From positions 6,696,001 to 6,760,000 of the forward strand of contig CM071590.1 of NCBI GenBank assembly GCA_036429605.1: a stretch of DNA of 64,000 bases. Direction: 5' to 3'. Made by a program: the position numbers and the translations under genes. Positions within the stretch are counted from its first letter, which is position 1; every line of letters starts with the position of its first letter. Below the pieces are notes generated by a model that saw only the letters and a list, made by a program, of their open reading frames with translations, had not been told where the DNA came from and ran no database searches. Shown one piece after another: positions 50,730-64,000 of the stretch. Source of the stretch: Cladobotryum mycophilum (Eukaryota > Ascomycota > Sordariomycetes > Hypocreales > Hypocreaceae).

Positions 50730-51391
50730 GATGGACAAGAGATGCGCAAGAGTAAGTATGTTGTCATATCTGGATGGGCAACCTCGATGCTTAAGATGAC
50801 TAGAGTGGTACACCCATTTGCCTCTTTTTTCTGTTCTTCACTGATGCCGGGCGAAATAAATCATGCTGTGCTACAAGAGACGGAATGAATCGGATGGAGT
50901 ATCACTCTGCTCATTATCCAGTACGCCATTAACGAATGCTTGTATAACATTGAATATATGAAGCCTGCAAGCATCGTATGAAGGCACCCAGATTTGGATT
51001 AGTGTTTGTGAGGATACTGCAACCTGAATGGCAATCATTCTCGCGCGATTCGGAATCTGCCGTATTTATATAGTATGACTGGAGCTCTCGCATGAGCTAT
51101 CACATTTTCCGGAGACTTTTGACCCCTCCCATTTCATTTCCATTTCGATGAGCTTGGAAATTCCCTGAATTCAGGCAAGAGTGATGCAATATGGGCCAAT
51201 CAAAATGGAGCGTTGGTCCGATATAAACTGATCAGTGATATGAATTCGCCAACAATGGATTCAGTGCCACTCTAAATATTGCATGCTCCGACAATCCCAT
51301 ATCAAGAACACATATCGAAGAACCTATTCGACCCCCTCTCCTTTCATCCGGTCAATGTCTTGAGTTGTATCCAAGATTACCAAGCACTACC
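50730..51391. other. Divergent promoter region
   Basis: 660 bp between the divergent decarboxylase and transporter genes; presumed to hold both promoters. Nothing else seen. Confidence 0.45.
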
Positions 51392-52576
51392 ATGGCGGCG
51401 AATGCTGAGTTGGCGCAGGCATCTTGTGCCGATGGGGAGGAGTTACGGCGCTCCGTCGAGGCTCTGCCAGAGCCTCCTGATGGAGGGGTCGGCTGGCTTC
51501 AGGTTGTTGTTGCATAGTAAGCGATTCCTGCAATGTCCCGCACGGCGATCCACTGACGCAAGCAGCTTGGAGCTTTCCAACACGTTTGGCTACATGAACA
51601 GCTATGGCATCTTTGAGCAATACTACCACCCCCAATTGGGTTACAGCCTGTCTTCAATCTCTTGGATCGGAAGCATTCAAGTTTTTCTCCTGCTGAGCAT
51701 GGGCATATTGTTCGGTCGCTTATTTGATGCCGGGTACTTTCGACACAAGTGTTGGGCATTCTCATGGCATCTCTATCCACTACATACTGGCAGCTGTTTT
51801 TATCCCAGGGAATATGTGGAGGCATTAGAGCTAGGCTCGTGTACTGCCCGGTTATGGTATCTGTGTCGACCTACTTTAGTAAAAGGCGAGCACTAGTAAT
51901 TGCCGTGGTCACCAGTGGCACCGCAACGGGTGGGGTCATTTTCCCAATCATCGCCCAGAGACTATTGTACAGGGCGGGGTTCCCATGGACCATTCGATTC
52001 ATGGGCTTTGTTGTTTTGTTCAACGCCGTGATTGTGATTCTGCTTGTCAGGGACCGTTTGCCTCCTCGTAGCAGTGGCCCTTTGCTTGACCTTGCAGCAT
52101 TCAGGGAGCTACCATACGCTCTGTTTACCGTCGGTGTATTTCTATGTCTTTGGGTTGTCTACATTGGATACGACTATGTAAGTTTGGGCAAGATTCATCT
52201 CGATTAAATGTTTTGACCTTTGAAGATCAATCATTACGGTACCTCGGTAATTAGCACCGATGGCGATATGTCGTTGGCCGTACTGTTAATTCTGAATGCC
52301 TTGGGATGCCCAGGCAGAATCTTTCCTGCGTTGCTTGCGGATGCATACTTTGGTCCGTTTTGTACGCTTATTCCCTTGATACTCAGCGCAGGCATACTTT
52401 ACTTTGCATGGATTGGCATCCACAGCTTGGGTAGCTTGGTTGGCTTTGCTGTCCTCTTTAGGTTCGTTTGTGGAGGAGTCCAAGACATGGCCATGGCCGG
52501 GTGCTCAATGGTTGCAAGTGCTGTGCTAATTGTTCTGGCACAGTTGGTAAAGTCAGGAAAGATATGGAAGCAGTAG
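51392..52576 (+). pseudogene. MCT-type (monocarboxylate porter) MFS transporter, internally deleted
   Basis: Starts MAANAELAQASC with the family motif PPDGGVGWLQVVV before TM1, then an intron (51517-51562 or -51565) and NTFGYMNSYGIFEQYY in TM1-2, SWIGSIQVFLLL, and SKRRALVIAVVTSGTATGG. A second intron is 52178-52225. Two losses are visible. After FDAGYFRH the sequence jumps, in a new frame, straight to LGILMASLSTTYWQ, missing about ten residues (near 51745). Near the end, FRFVCGGVQ runs into DMAMAGCSMVASAVL without the roughly 60 residues that normally contain TM10-11. TM4 reads GICGGIRARLVY where GIGAGL is expected; both Arg codons come from TGG to TAG-type base changes. Likely non-functional. 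Such transporters move monocarboxylates or secondary metabolites. Confidence 0.75.
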
Positions 52577-52632
52577 TTGGCTTTTTACCGGAGCAAAGTG
52601 TCTCTGCTTAGCCTAGAATAGTTATATATATA

Positions 52633-54433
52633 CTACAAGTCACCATCGCTCAAAATAGTAAATGGCTCTGTTGAGGAAAGCGAGGAAATACGCCCTAGTA
52701 AGAATTCCAGACCTCGGAAGGCGGCAGATGGTGCATACTGCGGGACTATTTAATGTTAGCCAAACGCTTGAGCTGTGATTATATCTGACTTACCCATGTG
52801 GCCGGCTCCGTCAATGCCAAAGTAGGTGAGATTTCGCTCAGTATGTGTTTTTCCCTTTATCCCTGCGCCTGCCACAGTAGCCATTGACCAGTCGACATGG
52901 TAGGGAACAAAAAAGTCATCTTCAGGAGGTGCTTGAAAGCCTTGCACACCTCCCCAGGTCATATTTTGGATTGTGAGCAGCGTGCCAGCGCGCAGGAGGA
53001 TGTACCCCAGATCCGAGTGGCCAATGACGGTGCGCTTGCTGCGTTCAATTACATTTGGTAGTACTGTCAGACTCGAATACCTGAGCTCGCTTTGTTCTAT
53101 GGATTGGCCATTTGTGGTGTTGTAAATCACCTTGGACGACACCGAAGACCACGGGACCTGCGGGGCGTTGATGGCCCGTTTGACGTCTGCCTGGTCAAAG
53201 TAAACCTGCGCGCTAACGGGAAGATACTGATCAGTGCCCGTAAATCTGAGAGCATCCCATAATAGAGGGCAAGTTGTTGCAATTTGGTAGAGATCGAAGC
53301 ACTGAACTCATGAGTAAGGAGGAAATGTAGGGGGTCCTGTCGATTGAGATTGCTCACCGGATTGATCAAGAGTGTGGCATCGATTACGGCGTCCCACACA
53401 CCACACTCGTCCGCAGAACTATCTTTAGGGTGATCTGGAGGTGGCGGAAGCTTGCCGATGGGAGGATATTTGAGATTATCCTGGAGGAATTGTGTATAAC
53501 CACATGCCTTATCCCGACGTTCTAGCTCGCCAACAAAAGATTTGTTCAAACCCAAGAGATTGTTCCATTCACACACAAAAGAAAGGGCCGGAACCTGTCG
53601 CATAACATCATTTCTGTTTAACAATCGATCAAACATCATGGTAGACTGTAGGTTGAAGTAGGAGTAGTTGTGGGCGGTAAATATGGCATTCGCAAGATAG
53701 GGGATATACATGCCAGCATATGACTCGCCGGCAATGTAGATATCACGGCCATGCAGATCAAACATGTCGACAAAGTTACGCCAGAAACCAAGAAACTGAT
53801 TAGCAACGTCCTCTTCAAACCTGGCACTTGCATTACCTTGTGTGAAGCCCGTTCCGATGGGCTGCTCGACCTAGATGACATTGGTGAGGGTTACCCAAGA
53901 CCACGGGTTCGGCACGGGTTTGAAGGTGCCAAACTGCCAGGGTCCATTCTCCTGAAGAAGCCCCTCAAGGGAGCTGGCTCCTGGTCCTCCCTATCGCGTG
54001 ATTGTTAGAGCTGACGTTAATCACAGACGAGAAATACACGTACATTCAGCCAAATCAGAATCTCATTAGAAGCGAGCCGGTTAGAAGAGACAAAGTACCA
54101 GAAGTATAGCTGTTGTTCTTCATTGGGCTTGTTACTGATAGGCATCAGTCCTGCATATGACTCGCCAATGTCAAAGTCAACTCCGGGAATGTTTGTGTCG
54201 TTGACAACATAGCCTAATCACCAAGTCAATCCAGTTCCCTGTTTTCGGTCGTTTACAAAGGCTCTTACGTTCTACCCTAGGACTTTGATACCTCCGCACG
54301 CGGTCCCTTTTCTCCGCAAGATGTTGTCTTGTTGGCGGCTTCAGATGCTGCGGGGTGGCTCTATCCGAAAAAGCCGACATGAGGCAAATCTGCATGATAT
54401 CAAAGCCAAGGCAACATATGGTAGGTACCTCAT
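52633..54433 (-). CDS. Secreted serine carboxypeptidase (family S10), with stop and frameshift
   Basis: Secreted acid exopeptidase removing C-terminal residues. Five exons (54433-54269, 54213-54044, 53990-53358, 53301-52794, 52745-52633) give 529 residues when one base is added. Signal peptide MRYLPYVALALISCRFASC. S10 marks in order: YVVNDTNIPG, DIGESYAGLMPI, NGGPGASSLEGLLQENGP, VEQPIGTGF, nucleophile elbow GESYAGMYIPYLA, the disulphide Cys near NPCFDLY, the acid in IGHSDLGYILL, TIQNMTWGG, and the His in IDGAGHMVPQYAP. Two lesions: an A5 run at 54368-54372 one base short just after the signal peptide, and TAG at 53871-53873 in place of the Trp of VIWVEQP. All three triad residues remain. The Trp-to-TAG change is C to T in CpA on the plus strand. 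Confidence 0.88.
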
Positions 54434-56692
54434 GATGAGTGAGGCTGTGATGCAGTAGTAAGCCAATCATATGCGCACACAAGAATGATTTCACATTGGC
54501 AGGATTACCTTTTCTATGTTTTTATCTAATACGCCAAGTCTCAGTGGCCAGCTGTGCTTGGAGAAGCAGGGGTTTAATCACCTTTCAGATATAGTCCGTG
54601 GTCCTTTGCTTTCTAGGGAATAATGACTGCTACTTGACGGAAGGAATCCAGCGTACCCCGTAAAGGCATGATGCGCTGGCGAGTGGCAAGTCTCTTGACT
54701 ATCGGCAATGCATATCGTGGGACTAGGTCTAGCGGGATGTGCATATACAGCCAGCCTCTAGTGTTTAGATGTTATCGCGGAATTTTCCCAAGCGGTATAT
54801 AGTAGTACAAGTGCATTAACCTTGGGGTGATCGAAGGATGCCGAGACATGCAGAGATTAACCTGACTTGGCAGGATACAGTATCGATCTTGTTCGGTTGG
54901 AAGCGAAGCCACGTTCCGGGGGCTTAGCCTCGGCTATTTCTCGCCATGCGAAACATGGAAAGCCGAAATCACCAAGGTCGAGAGAGTGGGCATCTGTGTT
55001 GGACAAAAGATATCAAATGGATGGATCTCGGTTGGGAATATGCTTTATTTTAGAAACTCGGTTCGGCGCGGCGGGAAATCCGATTGGTCTTGATAACAAT
55101 AACTACTAAATTGTACGTAGCTTAGCCGGCTCTCAGGGGTGGTGGCGCAATTGGGCTTGGATGGAAACGATGAATACGAAGGAAGCCCAACTCCGGTCAC
55201 TACCATCAACTGTCATAGCCGAGCTTTTGGATGAAACTTTTGTAACCCAGCATTGGGCGAGCAACCAGTAGGAGAATAAGGCGATATTGCTCCTGGGTCT
55301 TTAAGCTAAGTGATCAGATCCATCGATTGGCATCCAACGGCTCCCGCATCGATAGACCTTTAGGCATCTCAAATGCCGGAGACCCGGCTGTCACGGCGTT
55401 CTGTGGACTCCCCGAATTTTGAACACATTGTAGTCACACAGTATAGTTTCTAGAGATTTTATTGACCTGGAATTACGCGCATGTACTCTTAATGAGTCTG
55501 TCCTACCATTGGTTTTGGATACTGGGAACGATGTAGGGTAAGGCAATCAAGGATGTGGATGCTCTGACCGATGAGGTTAGGGAGTCTAATGCTCTCTAAT
55601 GCTCTGTATCCCTTGCTTCAGATGATGAATATCACTTTATGGAATCGATAGAACAAGAGGCTGGCCAAACATATCATTTACACCAAGGGCATAACGCCCG
55701 AGGATAGTGCTGAGAATATGATGCGTTATGCTCAAGGCAGGGGCTGTATTTACATGACAAATAACAAAACAAGCCGCCGATCCTAAATGTAATTAAAAAT
55801 TTAACGTTCCTCCAATCACATGACTGTCATAACGAATCAAGATCTATTGTCATGACTCACTCTGACCAAGGAGACTACCCTACATTGCAGGGACACCAGT
55901 AACCTCGCAAACAATTGCTGCCGTTATGCCAACTAAGACACTTGAGCCATAATCCTGGGGATATAAGACGGAGGAAAAACGGATAAATAACCAAAAAGCG
56001 AATAGCGCACCAACGCACGGTGAGACTTGTCCCAAAAAGAAGACAGGGTTAGACTCCGTCGGCGATTTTGTGCATTATTATTGTAAGACTGTGCTACGAG
56101 AGGATAATGCACTGATCCCCTTTCTGGCTTTGTCACCGCTGACAGCATCGGGCACGGGGGAACTAAGAAAGTGGGGGTCAGAATAACAAACGGCCTTCTG
56201 GAATCTGTACCTGGTAAGAAAAAATAAATGAAAAGATGACGCCCATGACACGAGAATCTGAAAAGGCACCTGTCATATCGGGTGTGGACTACTACTGCAA
56301 ACTCTCGGTAACCTTGAAGTCTAGAATACCAACAGCATGGTAATTCTTGTATATCAATAGGGCTGCATAAACCATGCTCACCAGGATCCTTTAATATTAG
56401 ACATACAATTAGAAAACGGCTTGGTGGTGCCGATTCGGGGGAAGGAGCAATACATTACCGATTATCAAGGTGATGCCTGCTTGCGTTCCCGGCGCTAAAC
56501 CGCAAGTCGATGAAAATTCGAAATCAGTGCTCCCTGTTGACGTTTTAGATACCGCAAATGTCGACAATAGACAATTTCTTGCTTGTTTCAGTTAGATCCT
56601 GCATGTTGGGTCGGCTTGATTAATGTAAATCACGCCTTTTGTAGCGGATCCAACGGTCAAAGTCAAGACCGTGGACATGAGATCCGTACCGA
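54434..56692. other. Gene-free 2.3 kb
   Basis: No domain-bearing frame. A short tandem TCTAATGCTC repeat is visible near 55587. Should include the promoters of the carboxypeptidase and, at the far end, of the peroxidase. Confidence 0.45.
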
Positions 56693-56700
56693 TATAAAGG
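56693..56700 (+). promoter_or_regulatory. TATA box
   Basis: TATAAAGG lies about 80 bp before the peroxidase ATG. Confidence 0.45.
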
Positions 56701-56779
56701 TTGAGCAGAGGAACATGAGCTAGAAAAAACTCATCCAACCACATTCTCTTCATTGACAATACACCACAGAATCTTGGTA

Positions 56780-59619
<2,840 letters not shown>

Positions 59620-60285
59620 TTATTTTACCATGGGGGTTTAGACTGTACATATGTATTTTACTTTACTTTTATATTCACACTTTGTATCTAGAAAGAAAAA
59701 TTTCGCATTCATGTCTCTGTATTTCTCCGTAAAGGCCAATGCTGTTGATTGTCGTTGCTATATCATACCCTCAACTAAGGTCGAGGTTGGGCTTACTGCG
59801 CTGTCTCAACCTTAGCTCTTAGACTCGATGAATGAGCTGGGGAGCAAAAGTGAATGGCACACCTTAGTAATTATAACGCTATGATAGTATACGCATGGTT
59901 TATCTTTTATATTAATGCTGCCAAATATTGGGATTAGTGGGAGTGGCACGTCGTCACGATTGGAAAAGGGGCATCACGCGTGTTGAAAGGGAATTTGGTG
60001 GAACTTGGCTTTATACCTATGCACGGCCGGAATGAATTATAATATAATGAGATTACATTTATAAAGCGACAAGAAGTAGCTATAATATAGGATATTCAAG
60101 TAATGGAATATGCATTGCAGCGCGTTCAACAGTGGCCTCGCTAGTGACGTGAAGTTCTAAAAGCGCAATAGCTTCTCATCCTTGCTAGTCATTGTCATGT
60201 GACTATGAGAAAAGCTTGCGTTGATATTCATTTTATTTTCAAGTCTAAATTCGCATTCACTGACGCGTCTTTCCTTCCCCACATT
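59620..60285. other. Convergent spacer
   Basis: AT-rich 670 bp between convergent genes; 3' ends only, nothing else seen. Confidence 0.5.
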
Positions 60286-61532
60286 CTAGTCCGGTACGTT
60301 CTTGGCCAGCCATGCAGCCGTGAGTGTTGGGAGCGCTGAAACGCGTATAACCCATCCGACACTGTCGCCTGAAGCTCCATCAAACATCCAGAAGAGAAGG
60401 CTACAGCCAATGGCGGCAACAATCTGCGGTGCTGCAATTGCGGCATTGTGTAAACCAACAACGATACCTGGCCTCCTCTCATAACCATCATCGGCAAACT
60501 GATCTACAATTTTTTCCGATAAATGAGAGCTGATCATGGCATGTGGCGCCCAGATTGTAATGCCCCAGCTGATACCATTGATGCCCACGAGAAAATAAAG
60601 TTCCCACAAAGAGGTGGCCAGCACGGTAGCAAGCATGCAGCTGGCAAAGAGTATGTGCGACGCGATCCATACGTGACGGGGGCTTGCATACCAACCTTGA
60701 GAACTTTTACGTTTATACGATGCTCGTCTTGCTTGTGTCATCAGAGACGGAAAGGTCGTTCCGGCCAAGAGTGATGCAAGGGAAAAGATGATTAACCCAA
60801 CCGAACCGCTCCTCATTGTGCCATGCTGAGTATCCGATGTAGCTAGAAGCAGTCAGTGACGGCTCTACTCATTGGCTAGCTTAACTTACTAAAATTGTCA
60901 ACAAATCTAAGACATGAATTAGCTTTGAACTCTCAGACAGATCGATGCAAAAACGTACATTGTTATATAGTAAAGAAATGGAAACCAGCCCATCCATGAG
61001 AAGAACTGCACTTTCAGTACGCCTTGAACTACCGGGGAAAGCCGGGGAAAGCTGCCGCAGAGATATCGTAACGTTATGATAATATTAGCTGCCTTTGGGG
61101 TTTTCTGCTCCGTGCTCTCGTTGTTCTCCTTGACTACCACACAGGTAATTGTAATAGTCATGGCTAGAAAAAGAGATGTTACGACACACAGGATGGAGAA
61201 TTGTGAGTTGCCCAGGAAGTTCAATGTTTTAGAAAGGTCCAGAGAACTCAAGAGATAGCATAGTAAGTTTGTGGTACTCGTAGCTACTCCTGCCCATGCA
61301 TTCGCCGTTTGCTGCTGATGTCTTGGAACGGTGTCCACAATGAGTGCTCGTAAGCCACCTTGCAAAGGCTGAATGGCAATGTTGAGAGTAGATATGCAAA
61401 ATACTGCGATAAACGCGCTTTGTTGTAGATTAGACTCTTCATCTGGCCGAGCAAGCCGTTGGGTCATGTCCTGGGCCAGTCTCTCCCAGTGAAGCAATCC
61501 GATCAAACAAATCAAATCCGGGCCCTGGATTT
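60286..61532 (-). pseudogene. GPH/sucrose-transporter-like protein, 5'-truncated
   Basis: The visible part starts about LICLIGLLHWERLAQD, inside what should be a mid-N-terminal helix. It continues through GGLRALIVDTVPRHQQQTANAWAG, the conserved loop of plant and fungal sucrose/H+ symporters (RALIxD motif). An exon join across a 17-nt micro-exon (60890-60906) flanked by introns 60907-60958 and 60843-60889 gives ITIFVDNFTTSDTQHGTMR. The last exon runs to KNVPD with five more helices. The first 120-150 residues, with helices 1-3, are missing; upstream sequence changes to non-coding near 61530 and then to a hAT transposase. Family role: H+-coupled uptake of sucrose, maltose or other glucosides across the plasma membrane. 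As it stands it cannot start normally. Confidence 0.75.
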
Positions 61533-61533
61533 G
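61513..61533. repeat. 21-nt palindrome at the truncation point
   Basis: CAAATCC, GGGCCCT, GGATTTG: the outer 7-nt arms are exact reverse complements around a GGGCCC centre. It lies exactly where similarity to the transporter ends and may be a junction scar or transposon end. Palindromes of this size also occur by chance. Confidence 0.6.
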
Positions 61534-61751
61534 CGTATTTGAAGCTTTGGTGATAGTATGTTTGTTTGTTTGCTCGATTTGATGGTATTTGAATTGTCTC
61601 AGGGTTGTAAAATGAAACTATCGTGAAGCTATTTATATATTATTTTCTAAGCATTGCTATGGGCTCTTTTCTTCGTTATCCACACCGTTTTCTTACCTTC
61701 GATCGCCGGTTTTCTTTTTGATTCGTGATCACCTCATTTACTAATAGTTTA
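61534..61751. other. Non-coding tail of the hAT element (probable)
   Basis: AT-rich, between the transposase stop and the transporter remnant. Probably the transposon 3' end, but the matching terminal repeat would be beyond the right edge, so the boundary cannot be set. Confidence 0.4.
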
Positions 61752-64000
61752 TCAAGAGAGAGTAACGCCTCCTAAGGATACTGCGCCCTGCCGTATCCAG
61801 CTCTTCATGCATTCCAATTGCTCAAGGGTTCCTGATTTCATCAAGAGCCTCTGTGACGAGAGCGTTAGCTTGGCTTGACTGAAAGTTCTCTCGCATTCAG
61901 CTGCCATTGCGGGAATAGCAAGAAGGTCTAATGCAAGCTGACTAAGTGTTGGAAATAAGGTTTGCTGTGATATCCACCATTGTACAGGATCATCAACTTC
62001 TCGCGGTTGAGGTAGTTGGAGATATCGCTCAAGCTCGGAGATTTGATCAGGCTCCTTTGGCGTTGTGTTCGTCATCCACTGGTGGAACCTGGAGGGCTCC
62101 TTTCGTGATAAAAACATAGGCTGAGGAACCGGGGGGTTGGAGGTTGATCAATAACAAAGAGGTTATCGTGTTGACGATACCACTGCTCCCAATAGCGTTC
62201 CAAACCCTCAATAGCATTATCAAACCAAATCGCTTGATCAGGATCATTCCACCGCTTCTTAAGCCATCGGAAATTATATTGTGGATGTAGTATCACAGAA
62301 GCAGCGAAAAGGGGCGAGTCCCCAAGCTTTGTATAGTAATTGTTTAATTTCTTCCACGCATTTGTAATTGATAGCCGAAGATAGGCTTTGGAGTCAGCTT
62401 GAAGCCCTTGAAGTCGCCTGAATTGATCTTGCCGCTCGTCGGATTGGTATTCGGCTCGTATGTGCTGGGGGAGACTCTGCCACGAGGCCATCGGAAGCGA
62501 CTGTGATCTTGGTGTATTTTGCTGTGATAATTGCCTTTGAGAACGTGTTGATGCCCTCTTTGTCACTAACGGCATTTGGCTTGAAGTCTGTTCAATTTGC
62601 TCGTCAGTTGGGCTATCAAAAAATGCCTTCCAAAACTCAAGATCATCAAGAAGATACTCAATGCCGGTCAGGACTTCCCAAAGCTGGCCAAATCCGCCGG
62701 CCTTGGCGCGGCTTTGACACTGCATTGTCTGCTCATAAAGAGGCTCGAGGATCGCCTTGACCTCTGTGAGAAGCCGCCAATCCTCAATTATGAGAACATC
62801 TTCATTTGGAATTCGATTCGATGGATCAGGCTCGAGCTGGCTTCCATGGATGAAGGCTTGGATGTGTGCCTGCTTTTTAATAGCACGATCAAGCATTAGA
62901 TAAGTCGAATTCCATCGTGTATCGTTGTTCATAATAACCTCAAGCTCTTTATCCGATTCCTCGAAGAGTACAAAGTCCTCTGTATTAAGCTCGTGGGCGC
63001 TGTGTTGGAAGCGTTCACTTCGCTGTGGAGAGCTTCGAATAAACTTCACAATGTTCCGAAGCTTTCCAATTGGCCCCCTCCTTCTCCAATGCCTAAGATC
63101 TTTATCAATATCCTTAAGAGCCTCATAATGCTGTGATTCTTGCTCAAAGGTCTCACTATCCTCTCCATAAAGAAAAGCCCGACCAACTAGGTTAAGAATA
63201 TGACCAAAGCATCGCATTCGACGGTCAGAAGCATCTGAGGGCATCATCATAGGGTTCAGAAGCTGGAAGAGATGTTGTATACAGGTATCATTATTTGTGG
63301 CATTATCACAGATAATAGTACCAACGCGATCTTCAATATCCCAATCTTGGATGACTTTATGGAGTGTTGATGCGATATTATTGCCGGTATGAGCCCCATA
63401 CTGTTGCCGGAGGGCAAGAAGGCGATGTTGATGTATTCCATTAGGGTCTGTGAAGTGTGCAACAATGCCATTTATTGCAAGCCTATTTGGCGAGGTCCAG
63501 AGGTCAAAGCCAAGATGCACCTTCGTCAGGGCATTCTGAAGCTCATCACGAATAATTTTCTTATTGTCATTGAAGATAGTATCTAGCATTTGACGTTGGT
63601 TTGTTCTATTCAATGATAACCCAGAAAAAAGCTGCATATTAAGATCCATCATCAAGCTGCGGATAAAAGGATCGTCAAATGTATTGAACGCTTCATTGGA
63701 GTTGATGATATAACCAAGGGCTAGCTCATGAAGCTTATGGACTTGGTTCTTTGGAAAAACCGTAGATATTCGAGTTCGTTTCGGGGGAGGCTGATCATCG
63801 GTATCAGAGCTTGTAGTCGAGCCGCCGGATAGAGATCGATAGATTCGATGAGCCCGTTGAAGATGCTCTTTTGCAGAAGTCGTAGCTGATGCCTTAAAGG
63901 GCTTAGAATGACCCATATGATCACATCGTCGGCAGACCCAGAAAGCATCGCCTAAGAGATAAGGTTAACTAAATAAAAACGCGATAAAAGAGAGCTTACC
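61752..64000 (-). mobile_element. hAT-family DNA transposon, transposase gene running off the right edge
   Basis: Transposase of the hAT superfamily (Ac/hobo/Restless type). Frame 63916-62072 plus 62117-61752 codes for about 730 residues here. The start of the shown exon contains the second half of a BED zinc finger: FWVCRRCDHM ... HLQRAHR. It is reached by splicing out a 48-nt intron (63952-63999) whose donor is the last bases of the window, so a first exon lies outside. The RNase H-like core has LGFDLWTSPNRLAINGIVAHF, ICDNATNND (catalytic Asp) and RCFGHILNLVGRAFL, then NNDTRWNSTYLML, and the C-terminal hAT dimerisation domain has IPAMAAECERTFSQAKLTLSSQR. The two parts differ in frame at a G6 run (62131-62136) that is one base short; with seven the join reads PPTPPVPQPMFLSRKEP. 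Otherwise intact, so possibly an active copy. Confidence 0.9.

Noticed and set aside
1022..53873. UAG reassignment or programmed readthrough
   Set aside because: In-frame TAGs stand at both Gln and Trp positions, which no single reassignment explains, and intact genes here (SDR, MFS, propeller) have none.

Overview
The window reads as nuclear DNA of a filamentous ascomycete (Pezizomycotina). Genes carry short introns (about 46-100 nt, GTNNGT donors, CTNAC-type branch sites), and gene spacing is 0.2-4 kb. The gene families are typical of such fungi: two highly reducing polyketide synthases, a secreted catalase-peroxidase, S10 and TAP-type secreted hydrolases, sugar and monocarboxylate porters, and a hAT transposase. 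A hypocrealean (insect- or plant-associated) fungus fits, but the sequence does not fix the genus.

Layout. (1) 1-4.6 kb, minus: N-terminal two thirds of a highly reducing PKS (KS-AT-DH-start of MT) running off the left edge and interrupted by stops and frameshifts. (2) 8.4-14.6 kb: three secreted or likely secreted proteins: an SMP-30-like beta-propeller, a Thr-rich wall-type protein with a Cys-rich C-terminus, and an unclassified protein with an S/T-rich segment. (3) 15-36.8 kb: a second PKS block with an acyl-CoA ligase, an SDR, a sugar-porter-type MFS protein, a cytochrome P450 and a complete KS-AT-DH-MT-ER-KR-ACP synthase. With the left-edge PKS this resembles a two-PKS biosynthetic cluster. 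(4) 37.7-43 kb: a decayed zone with a Tc1/mariner-type non-autonomous element, an ankyrin-like remnant and a dead MFS transporter. (5) 43.6-54.4 kb: TAP-like hydrolase, a 577-residue protein of unknown family with a terpene-synthase-like metal motif, a group II PLP decarboxylase, a damaged MCT-type transporter and an S10 carboxypeptidase. (6) 56.8-64 kb: secreted KatG, a 5'-truncated sucrose-transporter-like gene and a hAT transposase that continues off the right edge.

A technical theme crosses the window. At least nine coding frames break exactly at a mononucleotide run whose length is off, nearly always one base short. For KatG, the P450 and the carboxypeptidase, restoring one base makes the summed exon length divisible by three. 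That pattern points to homopolymer miscalling in the assembly, so most of those frameshifts are probably not biological. Separate from this are in-frame TAG codons at CAG or TGG positions, a large internal deletion in the MCT gene and a heavily decayed MFS gene. These look like real decay, possibly CpA-to-TpA (RIP-like) mutation.

In the polyketide block, the PKSs would build reduced, methylated chains, the acyl-CoA ligase could activate a fatty or polyketide acid, the P450 and SDR could tailor it, and the MFS protein could move it across the membrane. The product cannot be predicted.
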